Part shown: piece by piece, positions 36,278 to 48,178 of the stretch
Layout: each line of letters opens with the position of its first letter
How positions within the stretch are numbered: the stretch's first letter is position 1
Assembly (NCBI GenBank): GCA_910574455.1
Contig: CAJSYZ010000005.1
Coordinates: 3,968,001 to 4,032,000, forward strand
DNA from: Trichaptum fuscoviolaceum
Taxonomy: Eukaryota > Basidiomycota > Agaricomycetes > Hymenochaetales > Trichaptaceae
Direction of reading: 5' to 3'
DNA: 64,000 nucleotides
Made by a program: the position numbers and the translations under genes
Notes under the pieces: generated by a model
Seen by the model: only the letters and a program-made list of their open reading frames with translations
Told to the model about the DNA's origin: nothing
Database searches by the model: none

Positions 36278-37320
36278 ATGCCTCACATACCTTTAATACT
36301 TCCGGACGGTGTGGATAAAAAGGATGCAATCCGGGTTCTCGTAACTGGCTATGGGGTATGTTCGAATGATTCTATTCAGTTCGACGCAGCCTTTTCACTA
36401 ACCTCTTCAATTAGCCATTTAGCGGATATTCCGTCAATCCATCCTGGCTAGCTGTAAAAGAGCTCCAGAACGTTGTGCTTCAAGCAGAGAGCGCCTCAAA
36501 GCCAGTCATCGTGGAAGATCAGCAGGCCATCTCCGAACATCCGTCGTCGCAGAAGAACATGCCGATCCATATTACTGTGCTCAAGGTGCCTGTTGTGTAC
36601 GAATCTGTGCTCTCCATCGTCCCTGGGCTGCACTCTCAGCCTCCCGTGCTGCCACCTTCCGACAACGAGGGCCTACCTGATGGCCCTCCTCCTCCAGCCG
36701 AAGGGTACGATCTCATCGTGCACGTGGGAGTCGCCGGTCCTGGGTCGATGCGTATCGAAAAGCTAGCACACAAGTACGGATACGACCTGCCCGATGCCGA
36801 GGGAAAGTTTGCACCTGAGATAACGAGGGTGAGCGGCACGATGTCCGTGGGTGGGATAAGCGTCGCGGAGTACTATGAACGGGCTCGCTTGAATTACGAT
36901 CTCGAGGGACCGATAGGAGAGTACGCACTGAGAGGATTCGGTGAGGGCTATGAGCCATTCGACGAAGAGCTGAAGACAGACATCGATGGCGATAAGCTAG
37001 TGGAGTATTTGCACAGCGTTGGCGTGGATGTGAGTTTCGACCCCTTCAACTACTTATGTCTTAATCGTCCCATTCAGTATTGAACTATTTTACAGAGCGT
37101 GAAGCCGAGCGTTGATGCAGGTCGATACCTATGTGACTTCATATATTACTGTTCCCTAGCCGAGTCTCTCCGGCCGCTGAGCTCGCGGACAAACGAACTG
37201 GGACGTAAGCGATCCAAAGTCTTGTTCGTACATTGTCCGCCTATCGACGAGCCGCTCAGCACTCAATATGTGACTGATGCGTTGAAGCATATTGTGTCTT
37301 GGATCTGTGGGCAGACATGA
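36278..37320 (+). CDS. Pyroglutamyl peptidase I-like cysteine peptidase (C15)
   Basis: Removes N-terminal pyroglutamate from peptides in the cytosol. The start MPHIPLILPDGVDKKDAIRV leads to LVTGYGPFSGYSVNPSW (the family's GFGPF-type opening) split by intron 1. IVHVGVAGPGSMRIEKLAHK carries the substrate-pocket region; the catalytic Cys is in DAGRYLCDFIYY and the His in KVLFVHCPP. A fungal-style insertion (YALRGFGEGYEPFDEELKTD) enlarges the middle. Two introns; about 306 residues against about 210 in bacteria, normal for fungal members. Stop TGA at 37318-37320. Confidence 0.86.
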
Positions 37321-39502
37321 GAGAGCTAGCGATAGCCTGCTTCGATAAGAGTTGTGCGTATGGTATGAGTCATCTAATCTACTATTCCTCTAAAAAGGGT
37401 GGTCGCTAACGTTTCGCATTATAGATAGATAGTAAAGTGATAAAGAACAACACCCCTGTTCCACAGGTCGATATGTCGTGGGGTTAAATCCGACCCGGTT
37501 GCCATCTGCCCGAATATTAAGCCTTTCAATCAAATACAACATCGCTGGTCATCCAGAGTTTAATATCTACTACCGCTTTTAATATCAACAAGACACCCTC
37601 AGAAACGAACCACATGTCTTGAGTTTCCGAGGCTGCTTTATTTATAGGGTCATCCATGTTGTTTAGCAAGGTGTGTGATGTAACCTCTACCAGTTGATTT
37701 CAAAACCTGCACACATGGACTGAAGTGTTTCTCTCTGTTCGATGTCCAAGCTACTCAGCTTCGGCGGAGTTTCGCCCACTGCAAGCACATCGATAGCGCG
37801 CTTCCATCCAGTGAAAGATCCTAGTGCCTCAACCCTTTAGGATGTTATGTTTTGCCTATTTGTTCGCCGGCTGCTATCTTTTCCTGGCTGTCAAACTAGT
37901 GTAGATCATATTCGTTATCTTCGTGAGCATCTCCATACTTCATGAATTGACCCAGGATGGGGACTCCGGCTGTAAAATTATCGTGCAGTTCAGTTGCACC
38001 AGCAGGAAATGTACCTGTGGCGACAAACGAGGTTGTGTAGCTTGTCCATCGAATGAACACAAGGGAAATACTTAAACCAGATCTGCGACGTTACTGCGCT
38101 TCTTCGACCTGCGACGACTAACTCCGGGACTGAATTCTTCGGATCTAGGCACGACTCATGAACGCATTGATCTGCGCTATATATTCGATCGGCCAGTTAG
38201 CCCTTGGTTCGGAGTAGCCATCCCCACATTTCGGGTCTAAAGATAGGTCGAAGCTTGCGTGCAGGAACAAAGTACATACATAGGTAACTTAAGAAAGCCT
38301 CCGACTCAGAGATGCTTCTCGTATGCCCGGATACGGGCATAACATTCCCTTCGACTTGCAGCATCGAATTCGGGACTGTGACAGTGGCCTTAATTGCTGC
38401 CTAATGAAACACAATAGTATGGGACGACGGAAACGAACACTTTTCATCAAAATGAAAATGAATCGGGATTGAATAGGACCAGTCTGCTGACTTCATGTTG
38501 CCGGATGGATTTGTAGAATATGGATTCGGCACAAGAATGATTGTATTATATTTCAAGACACTCTTTACAAGTACTAGAAGAGACTAATAAAAGTAGTGTT
38601 TCATGGTCAATAACATGACCTGGCAGATAGTACTCGGCATAGCCAAGGCTTCTTCAAGTTATTCAAAATATGTTGGATTATTGGACTTCGAGCACCTCTC
38701 ATAATTAATCCTCCGAACCAAACATATGCTGCTCATTGTTCTGCACTATGTGATATGTGAATGTTAGTACACGACTACAGACTCATAAATATTTAGCCTT
38801 TGCAGCCCATAGGGGTGTCCAATACGGCCTGGAGTTCCGGATGTGCTTTCACCTTGAAGCTCACCGACCGGCAACCGGACGAATTATATTCCGCACAAAA
38901 ACTCTACTTTATGTCTTGATTGGATTGGCTCAAGTGTTTACCCACAGTCCTCAACCTCGAGCTCAACATTTGTCGACTCCGTTACCGGCCGGAATAGTCA
39001 ATAAATATGATGTCCCTCGCGATTGTTCTCACCATGTCAATGCGGCTGATGCTCTCTGGAGGTGCAGAGAGACAAACGAGGATAAGGCCAAAACACGCAT
39101 GACCCCATGGTGGGCCGGGAAAGCGCCGTTGTGCCTCGACCGACGTGACCAGCTCTGCTGACCGCAGAAACCATTTAACAGCCCACGTACCATTCGCGAG
39201 CTCTTCTCTGGCAAATGGTACATCCCATGCTCCTCCTACGATCCTATATATTCTCACTCTGGCATGTGAATCGTCCCCTTAGCTCTCTTCTTCTCCGCTG
39301 CCGCACCACCGTCCGCACGAGCCAGCAACATATACGAGGGCAACTACTCACTGGCACGCAGCCTCTAGCCTACGATCTCTGTTGGACCTTATCACTGTCT
39401 TAGCTACAGCCCACCCAGCTCTCCCCCCTCCTCCCGCTCGCCGCCTTCGTCACTTTTAGCCAAGTCTTCTGTTCGCCGGAGGTGTTCGCCGACTTGTCTG
39501 AA
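37321..39502. other. Gene-free region upstream of FAD monooxygenase
   Basis: About 2.2 kb without a recognisable gene. Its right end (39243-39470) has a TATATATT sequence followed by a strongly pyrimidine-rich leader, likely the promoter of the monooxygenase. Confidence 0.5.
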
Positions 39503-41568
39503 AATGGTGAGCCTCTGACATTCCAGAGCTTCTCTCTGATCATCGCTGATCATTGTTTGCCTTTGATCCCTGGTCTGGCTTCACGATCCGATCCGCATAT
39601 ACGCGTGGCAAAGTCTAAAGTGGAACTTTTGGTCGAAGCGGTTGACGGCGCTCGCGCTACAGGCATTGCAGAGGTGAGTTTGTCTTGAGGATTATATGTA
39701 TCAGCGCAAGTTGCGCTTGCGTCCAGTTCGCATCGTGTTGAGAGCCAGACAGACGATGAGCGGATGAGACACGGTCGCTCGGACAACCCCCGGAAAGCAC
39801 ACGGGACAATTTTCAAATTTCTCCACGATCACATTTAATGAGATGAAATGCTACTAGTAGTGTACAAGCAGTGGCGGATCATTCCCCTTAATTCCGTTTC
39901 CTTGAATTGCGATATGAGACCGGGAATCTAATTTATCTCAATTTCCAGAAACTCAAACTTTTTGACGGCCGGAAAGCACCTTTATCCCTCGACATTATCG
40001 TAATCGGATGCGGACTGGGCGGTTTAGCAGCAGCGCATAGTCTCGCCCATGCTGGCCATCGCGTTACGATAGTTGAATCCGCCCCTGCCATCGGAGAGAT
40101 TGGCGCTGGCATTCAAATCACTCCGAACCTTAGTCGTCTACTCATCCGCTGGGGTTTAGGCGAGCACCTCAAGAAGATTGCTGTAAAGCCAGAGGCTATT
40201 GCTCTAAGAAGATGTACGTTCCCGTATACCCTTAGTTTACTATTGCAGCTTAGAGCTTACTCGCGGAACCAGGGAACACTGGAGAACTTGTCGGATGGAC
40301 GAAGTGGGGAGACACTATGGAACGTGACTACGGCTCGCCGTACTACCATATTCACCGCGCGGACTTCCACCGGCTACTGCTTGATCTTGCTGAGCCCGTT
40401 ACGAAGCTTCGACTCAACAGCACCGTCGTAGCAATCGACCCATCGTCTCCCAAGCCCTCTATCACACTTTCGACAGGCGAGGTTCTATCAGCAGACTTGA
40501 TCGTCGGAGCAGATGGTGTAAAGAGCATGTGTCGGGAAATTGTTCTTGGCGCCCCGGTGAAGGCCACCCCGACGGGCGACGCGGCCTACCGTGTAACTCT
40601 GCCGACTTCGGAGATGTTAAAACACCCGGATTTGAGAGAGTTTGTCGAAAACCCAGAGATGACCGGATGGATGGGCCCGGGAAGGCATATCATGGCGTAC
40701 TGCATCGTGCGTGGCACTCACTGACTCTGCCTAACTTCGTCTGATTCTCAACTGCTCTATATTATAGCGTGCTAAGAAGGAGTACAACATGGTTCTCCTT
40801 CATCCAGACGATGGGTCTGTCGAATCCTGGACTGCCGAGGGAAGCTCCGACAAAATGCGTGCCGATTTCGCTGGATGGGAACCAAGGTATGTGCTGTTTC
40901 GTGCATGTGCTTTCTGTTCTAACCTGCGGGCGCAGAATACAAAAGCTCCTATCTATGGTCCCGTCTGTCATGAAGTGGAAACTGATGGACCGTCTACCTA
41001 TCCCGACGTGGATTCACGAGAAGGGACGGCTTGTCCTCCTTGGCGACTCTTGCCACCCTATGCTGGTTAGTTACCCCGATTTCTTCAAAGCTGAGCCCAT
41101 GTCTGATGACTATCCTAGCCTTACCGGGCCCAAGGAGCCGCAATGGCGATTGAAGACGCAGCTGTGCTCGGAAACTTACTATCCAGACTTCAGCACCAGT
41201 CCGAGCTGATACATCTACTCCGGGGCTACGAAGTGGTTCGTCACGCTCGCACCGCCGCGACACAGGCATCCTCGCGTCTGAACCAGCATATCTTCCATCT
41301 TCCGGACGGTCCTGAGCAGGAGGAGCGTGATCGCTCTATGCGGGCGGCAATGGAAGCGGAGATCGCAAAGGTCCGCTCTGGAAAAGAAGTCGACTTCAAG
41401 AGCGAGGGCAACAGCAACCAGTGGGCAGACCGGAGCAAGAACATTGAGCAGTTTGGCTACGACGCAGATGCGGAGGCGGAGCGGTGGTGGCGAGAAAAGG
41501 GTGAGCGGATTTGCAAGCAGGCAGTCGCTCGCGAGGCTGCTGGGGTCACGATTACTGCTAGGATATAA
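39503..41568 (+). CDS. FAD-dependent monooxygenase, salicylate-hydroxylase type
   Basis: Class A flavin monooxygenase: uses NAD(P)H and oxygen to hydroxylate an aromatic or related substrate; the exact substrate is unknown. SLDIIVIGCGLGGLAAAHSL is the Rossmann FAD site, GEIGAGIQITPNLSRLL follows, then GWTKWGDTMERDYGSPYYHI, the ADLIVGADGVKS DG motif and GRLVLLGDSCHPMLPYRAQG with the GD motif. Introns near 40215-40270, 40708-40767, 40888-40935 and 41064-41118 keep frame. The 5' end is uncertain: the frame has no ATG before a stop at 39889, so an upstream exon is required. An ATG at 39503 directly followed by a GTGAGC donor would give M-KLKLFDGRKAPLSLD across a 444-nt intron. Stop at 41566-41568. 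Confidence 0.84.
39851..39860. repeat. CTACTAGTAG palindrome, copy 3
   Basis: Exact copy inside the presumed long first intron or upstream region of the FAD monooxygenase. Confidence 0.45.
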
Positions 41569-41941
41569 ACTATTGTAATTTAGCAGGCTTGCCTGTGTAT
41601 ATGTGTGATTCTGTACCGCAAGGAAGGAAGTAATTTCTCTATACATACATACCATACAACTATCATGTTCGAAAGTTAGAGCTATACACAGCAATTGTTC
41701 AACGTTCAGGTAGGGAAGTAATAACATGTCTATTGACAAATACTAAACGCGAACATTTCGGTTTCATACATATGTGCATAGTACCACTCACGTCAGCAGC
41801 ACAAAGACTTTCTATGCGATTGGCTGAGTGTCCTCCCAATGATCAACCTCATAGGCCTGGAGAAAAGATTTGGCCAATCCAAGGAACGACGTAGAAATAC
41901 AGAACGCATCATCAACGTGTCTCTGAGAGTACTACAAGAGT
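41569..41941. other. Convergent 3' flanks
   Basis: Between the monooxygenase stop and the F-box-like gene stop; AT-rich 3' sequence, nothing else seen. Confidence 0.5.
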
Positions 41942-43246
41942 TCACAGCGGAAAACGCAGGGCTCGGGTAGTCTGGGGATCATCGCTCGTGAGCTCAACCT
42001 GTCTGTCCAGTGCCAGCCTAACGTCCTGTAAGCCCTCTACGGACAAGATGGAGGCCCATTCCCTCCCGAACAATCGAACCTTCCGCAGTGAAGGCAAGGA
42101 CGACTTGCGAAGCAGACTGATATGTTCGTCAATAATCCACTTGGTGATGTCTCCTGCCTGGAGTGCTTCATTATGCGCTGCGTGCATCCCAATCAAAGTC
42201 AATTTTGGGTGTTGTGGGTACAGCCGAGGGGATGCATCGTTACGCTCTGTGTGACACCAACGGACGAAGAAAATAGGATAGTATAGTTCCTCTACATTCG
42301 GCATACCAGATACAATGCGATTAAGGCGTGGTTGCAAGAACTCCAGATGTCTGTCAATTTCCAAAACTCGTACACGGTCAAAGTTTGTCCGTATAGGAGC
42401 TAGGAAGAACGAATACGGATGGCGCATGACGGCACGAGAAAGTGAGGGAAGTTCGCGTCGTTCGTCGGAAGAATCGCCAGAAGCCAGTGAACGGTCATAA
42501 AAAATGTCGTAGACCAAACCGTCATAAGAAAGGCCGTAGAGTGTTTCTACTGCCATGAGTACGCCATTCTCACGCATTTTCCATGTCATACCACGCAATG
42601 ACAGAAGGCGAACAGAAGAAGACTCGAGGATAAAGGTTGGAACATAATCAACACCAGGATGGTTCAGAAGGCGCGGATCTCCACCATTCCAATCCACTCT
42701 GGCCAGCTTTGGAAAGTGTAGACGTTCAAAATCGTGAATATTTTGAGTACTTCCTGTGTCAAGGAATGTTGACCTAGACGTTACAGGAGACAAAAGAATC
42801 CTTCGCCTTTCGAGATGAACAACGTTGTTGCAACTTTGGAGAATTCGACACGTGTGTCCTCCGACAGCGTTACTCCATGCAGTGCCGATCCCCTTGTTCC
42901 TGGGATCAGGTATGAGGGAAAGTTGTACTCGTTTAACAAGATGTCCAAGGCCGTGATTCAGAAATGACTTGTTGCCATGTTCTAATGCAAATGCAAGTTC
43001 TTCAGCGCCATGTCTGATCTTTATATCTTCGAACATGAATGGTGTGACTAATTTGTGCCAGAGTGAGCAGACGAGCGATAAGGAATGCTTTATCTTCAGT
43101 GCAGCGTCATTGAGCTCGTCATCTTCCTTTTCGTAGAGTATCGCCAGCGGAGGAGGAGTTACAAGGTAGTTCATATCACGAATGGTATTGTAAGTTGCGA
43201 AGTAGAAGATGACAACCCATAGTTCATGCGGGAGGGAGGGGGCCAT
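41942..43246 (-). CDS. F-box-like protein of a basidiomycete expanded family
   Basis: Intronless frame of 434 residues. The opening APSLPHELWVVIFYFATYNT resembles an F-box (LPxEL.. IF pattern), followed by SLSLVCSLWHKLVTPFMFED, the usual second F-box helix. The rest has scattered Leu-rich segments (SVRLLSLRGMTW, FDRVRVLEIDRHLEFLQ, HPKLTLIGMHA), suggesting degenerate leucine-rich repeats. F-box proteins recruit substrates to SCF ubiquitin ligases; agaricomycetes carry large expanded sets. The absence of introns contrasts with its neighbours. Assignment rests on pattern similarity only. Confidence 0.6.
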   Translation of the reverse strand: MAPSLPHELWVVIFYFATYNTIRDMNYLVTPPPLAILYEKEDDELNDAALKIKHSLSLVCSLWHKLVTPFMFEDIKIRHGAEELAFALEHGNKSFLNHGLGHLVKRVQLSLIPDPRNKGIGTAWSNAVGGHTCRILQSCNNVVHLERRRILLSPVTSRSTFLDTGSTQNIHDFERLHFPKLARVDWNGGDPRLLNHPGVDYVPTFILESSSVRLLSLRGMTWKMRENGVLMAVETLYGLSYDGLVYDIFYDRSLASGDSSDERRELPSLSRAVMRHPYSFFLAPIRTNFDRVRVLEIDRHLEFLQPRLNRIVSGMPNVEELYYPIFFVRWCHTERNDASPRLYPQHPKLTLIGMHAAHNEALQAGDITKWIIDEHISLLRKSSLPSLRKVRLFGREWASILSVEGLQDVRLALDRQVELTSDDPQTTRALRFPL

Positions 43247-43489
43247 CCTGCGAGACGAGATTGTAAGATAGAGTTTGAAGATAGAGTAAGTGCAATTGCA
43301 AGCTGCCTATACTAAGCAAAGTTCAGGGTGGGCATTCAGGCGTCCTGGGGAAAAGGCCTTTGCTGTCAAAACTCCATGAAAAATGAACTCGCTGATATGA
43401 AAGGAAAAAAAAATGTAGGAGACATTCGATAGGGTACACAGGTATCTACTAAATTATCTAGAACGAAAAATAATTATGTACAAACAAAT

Positions 43490-46400
43490 TTATCGCCTTG
43501 TTAGGTACGCCTCTATACTCCGCATTTTGGGCTTGCCGTCGCCGGAACGGCTCAACTTTACTTCTTCGCATTGATATCTTATACGATTCCTCAAGTTCTC
43601 TAGCATAAGCTTTGCGTGCAATGGACTTGCATCGACGGCCTTGGAGGAAACTGAAAAAAAAAAGATGTTAGGCGGTGAACATCGTCGCAAACAGTAGTGG
43701 TTTGCTCACCAATTTTACTACTCAAGTACGTAAGGCTATGTATAATAGTCTGTAAGCTTGGCTCGCTTGGTTCAAGTCTCTTGATTGGATTCGTGAACTT
43801 GTCAACAGCTAGGTCAACAGCGGAGGAGTCGCTTGTAAAGCTTGAGTTCTTGACTAATGATTGACCACCAAGGTTCTTCCGCTTCTCCAAGGCCACATAT
43901 GCGGGGACATTGTCAATGGCCCTGGCGAGAACCTCGATAAGGTGACACAAAGCGCTATAATCAACATCATCATCCCGTCCAATCTTGAAGGGATTTGAAG
44001 GATCGGCTTCCGAAGAATTAGAACCTATCAGTGTTGAGATGTATTCAAGCGGAGGTGGTTCATCCAAAGATTCCGATGCCTTATTACTCGTTCGTCAAAA
44101 AGTGAAGATCACAGCGACAGCAGCAAACTTACTAGTACTCTATCCGGATCCGGTGACAATATGACGAGTGCAACCCACTGACTAATGCGCTGGACAATGG
44201 GAGAGTTGCGAGGGAAAAGAAGTAAAAGACGCTCCTTGTTCGCCGCATCTAGCGACAACGAAAAGCGTTTAATCTTTGAGCAAATCTCTTTCGCCTTCGA
44301 TAAGCAAAGCAGTCAGTAAGGTATGAAAGATAAAACCGTGGTCACTCACTATCAACTCATGCGTATCGTTGGGACTGGAACAATATGAAGCACAAATCAC
44401 CTCCACCGTTTCTGCGATATCAAGCTGAAGTTCAAGAGGCATTTCCCAGTCCAGTCCTATCACAACCAGGAGAGTTACGATTGAAGCCACGTCTTTATGA
44501 TCTAAAAGGTTGGTTTGGCCAAGCACCTTCACCACAGCTATAAGACGCCGCAGCACCGAATGCCTACGATCTGTCGACATAGAAGGTCCAGCAAAATTCA
44601 CGGCCTCCATCCCTATACCCTCCAGTATGTCTTTGTTGGGCCCAAGTCTTGCGAGGGAAGTCAAAATGAGATTCAACGAGATGGTCTGAGAAGTGTGAGG
44701 GAGATGACAGCTGCCTAGGCAATCGAGAAGACGAGAAGCTGATTGGCTGACGGTCTTATCCTGCGACAATGCAACTTCAACGACCCAAGGCAGTAGGCCG
44801 TTCACGATCAATTCATCAGGTTTCACCAAGCTTCTCGTACGAAGGATGCAGGAGATTGCATACCAATCTAGATACGCATAAGTTAGTAATTGCGAAGTAA
44901 GGAAGACTGATTCGATCGAACCTTCAGTTTTCAACGCTTTACGCAGTGGATCCACCGCCGGGCCAGTAGCTTCATCAGGAAGGTCAGGTAAGTGGAGCGG
45001 CTCCTCCACATCCATGTATGCGTCTGGCTCGGGAGGCGAGTCAAAGAACTTGATGCCAACCGTGACTTTTTTCTTCGGTTTCTTGCCTTTCCCTGCACGG
45101 TCCTTCGCAAAAATATCTTTCAAATCATCTTCAACATCGACCCCCAGCGCCCGCCGCCTAGCCTCGTCTTTTAATAAAAGATCCCGGCCATCCTCACTAC
45201 CGTCATCCTCCCCTGACCCGCTCGGACCTTCTTCCCTGTCCCAATCGTCCCGGTCGTACTTGGATAGATCGTAACTCTGTAAAGCCATTGCGCCAGGCGC
45301 TTTCGCACCACCCGACCTCTTTTCTCTCATAAGTTTCGAGAAATCCCAGCTCCCTGAGTTTTTTGGCTTCTTTGCTGAAACGACGGAATTTATAAGGGTC
45401 TTCGGCAAAGCTCCCGGGGGTGGATGTAGGGCACTGAAAGCAAAGGTACCGGTCGGTGCTGAAGTAGGTGACGGAGACGACACTCGGTGTCTCCCGCTCC
45501 TTCTCAGTTTGGGTGGAGAAAGCTTTATACCCACTCCTTCGATATCCGGCAAAGGAGAACCAGAGTTATAATGCTTCTGCGGTGTCACAGCCCTGAAGCA
45601 AGACCAGATTAGCAAACTAGTGCACATTAGTCATGAGTAGTGCTAACCGTTTCCCTCTTTGTTGAGGTTTCGAGAAGAACTCGTCATCATCAAGCTCACT
45701 GTCATTATCGCTAAGCGAGCGCAGAGGCGCAGGCCTCTTCCATCTGTTTTCAGAGTCAGAGCCACTGGGAGATGCCTCCGCCGCTGCGGCTTCTGCATTA
45801 GCCTTGATCTGCGCAATGACATACGCAGTTTTCGTCTTCGTGTCTATTGCGCATGGTGAAGACCTAGGCGAAGGTACTATCTGTTCTGTAGGACGATGAG
45901 TAGAGCTCGGTAATACGACTTCAACGATTTGTTTCTTATTCGGCGTCGAGCTGGGCGTTGCACGCGCGGCAGCTCGCGTTGGCGTACCAAACTGATACGA
46001 AGGAGCATCATAGACCTTGGTGGAAGAAGACCCCGCTGACGAAGTCTTGGGCGAAGGCAAATTCGGCAAAGCCGTAATAATCGGAGCTGGAGTCGGCTTC
46101 GCCTTTGCCACGGACTTGCCAGTGGGCGTTGACTCCACTATACATCGAGAGGGCGAACTCGACTGCGGCGGAGTCCTATAAGGAGTCGAAGGTGGGTGAC
46201 GCGTATAAGGGGATGAGGGGACCGCAGTCGGAGACTTCGGCACAGCAGTGTCAGCCATCTCGTCTCCTGTACAAGCATCCACATCCATCGCACAGGGGTA
46301 GTCGTCCACATCCATAGGATTATCCACCTCTACCGACGCATCGTACGATAAGTCAACGTCAATAGGCCCGGATGTCTGAGAGCTAGCTCGCCAAGCGACG

Positions 46401-47815
46401 ACAAGATCCTTGACCACCTTCATATTCTTGCGAGTGGCCTTCGGCACGGTAAGCTCTTTTTCGTCCGATTGCGAGGATGGTATTATCTCAATATCCTCCA
46501 TTTCAGTGTCGACTTTCTCCTTTGTCCTACATCTCACAGCTGACTTCTTCGACGGCGGTGCACGCTAAAGTGGGGAAAATGTGAAATGGATAGATAAGGA
46601 GGGGTATGCGCGACGTACCTTTGAAGACGGTGGTTCTGCCTTCACTGCAGGCCGGCTCGACGCAGGCTTCCAAGCGGCATAAATCACATCATCGTTCGTC
46701 AAGTCAATACACTCCTCCGAGCTAGAGTCAAACGGTAGCTTGCGCTTTCGACGAGATTTGGCGTCTGTCTTTAGTGGTGAAAACAAACGTTCCTGTTTTA
46801 CAACGGGCTCTGGTTGTGTACGTGGACTACGACGCCGAGGAGGTGGAGGAATCGCCGCATCGATAGGTGCAAGATAGGACCTTGTGTCGCCGTGGTCCGG
46901 AACAGATGGATCAGAGGATATTGATATATGCGTTGGCTCAGAACAGCTCGATATTGTGTAATGTGAGCGTTCAGATGAAATAGAGATAATGTCCACAGGT
47001 GGGGCATTCTCCTTTTTCGCCTGTCGTGGTGGTATCGCGATAGGTTGGGATTTCCCCTTCCCTATATCTCGGACAGACTGGGAGGAAACTTTGCTTTTAT
47101 TGGAATGCGGAAGGCGACTGGGAATCATTGGAGAGTTGGGTATTGTCGCCGTTGAGGAGGACTTTGATGTTAATTTGCGTGAACCCGAGATGGTCTGCGA
47201 TGTTGAGCCCGATCCTCCAGATTTCACCATTCCTCGTAAAGCCTGCCGATATTCCGGAGAAAATATCTTCCTCGAGACCTCCTTGACATCTCCTCCGCAT
47301 TCGCGAAGCACAGCGTCGAACTTCTCTCGAGTCAATGAGGGCGAGAGCGTCTTGAGCTTCTCGAAAGCCCCGACAGGTGCTTGACGGGCTTGTTGCGACA
47401 TCGGGGGATAATTCCGGGTCAGAACAGATGTCGCCTTTGCCAAATCCCGGCCGCACTCAAGATACACCTTCTCTACACCCTTGTGGCCGATAGAGTGGAA
47501 TATGGAGACTAAATTAGCTAGCGCCTCATCGACCTCGGGGCGTTTGGTGGACTTTTTCCCTTTGCTCGAATTCGATGTTTGTGAAGAAGAAGGGGTCGGC
47601 TGAGAGGTGGTTGGTTGGGATGATTTCCGAGTAAAAAAATCGGTAAGCTTGTGGTTGTCAATGCTTAGCGCGCTTTTCGTCTTTGCCATCTGCGGGGGCA
47701 TAGGCACGATGTCTTGGATGCTGTAGATCTGGATGCCGCAGACTTGAGGGTGTCGTCGACGTCGCGTATTACCACCACTGCCGGTGGAACGCGCTTTGAA
47801 TCTCCGCTTGAACAT
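43490..47815 (-). CDS. Large CUE-type nuclear protein, possible SLF2/Nse6-like (CANIN) SMC5/6 factor
   Basis: Exons 46616-47815, 45657-46565 and onward to 43490 join in frame across six short introns into about 1340 residues. The N-terminus is basic with a PIP-like LTDFFTRK (QxxL..FF style). Two CUE/UBA-like helical segments follow: VDEALANLVSIFHSIG onward and FEKLKTLSPSLTREKFDAVL onward. A long Ser/Pro-rich disordered region has acidic patches (DSSSEECIDLTNDD, which looks like a SUMO-interacting motif) and GSWDFSKLMREKR. The C-terminal third is an alpha-helical domain (LIVNGLLPWVVEVALS to DYSALCHLIEVLARAIDNV). Its order resembles fungal proteins with the CANIN domain that loads SMC5/6; I hold this name loosely. 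Stop at 43490-43492. Confidence 0.55.
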
Positions 47816-48178
47816 CTAAATTGGACCACTACACTACTAGTAGTAAATAACGCGTAAACAAATTCAATACAATCTCAGGTGCTTCTCGAAGGGTTCTGCC
47901 CTTCTTCAGTACCTTTGTGTTCTACTTAAAGGTCATTAAAGTGTAAATAGACTGCCCTCTGATAAAGAAGCTTATACATTAATAACTCATCAAAATACCG
48001 AGGATAGCTTATGTCTCACTGGTTTGAATGGTTTATCAAGGCCGGATTGAATCCAATGAATTACAACATGAGATAACGAAATCTACTTTACATACTAACC
48101 AGAACAGAGAAACAGCATGAAATCTATCAAGTAACAAGTAGCAGTACAAAACGCAATAACATTAAGAATTACCCTCGT
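47816..48178. other. Intergenic, RNR1 3' side to CUE-type gene 5' side
   Basis: 363 bp holding the RNR1 3' flank and the motifs listed above; no gene seen. Confidence 0.5.
47834..47855. promoter_or_regulatory. CTACTAGTAG palindrome (copy 4) plus ACGCGT
   Basis: Just 19 bp upstream of the large CUE-type gene's ATG lies CTACTAGTAG (47834-47843), followed by ACGCGT (47850-47855). Both are in promoter or leader position. Confidence 0.45.
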
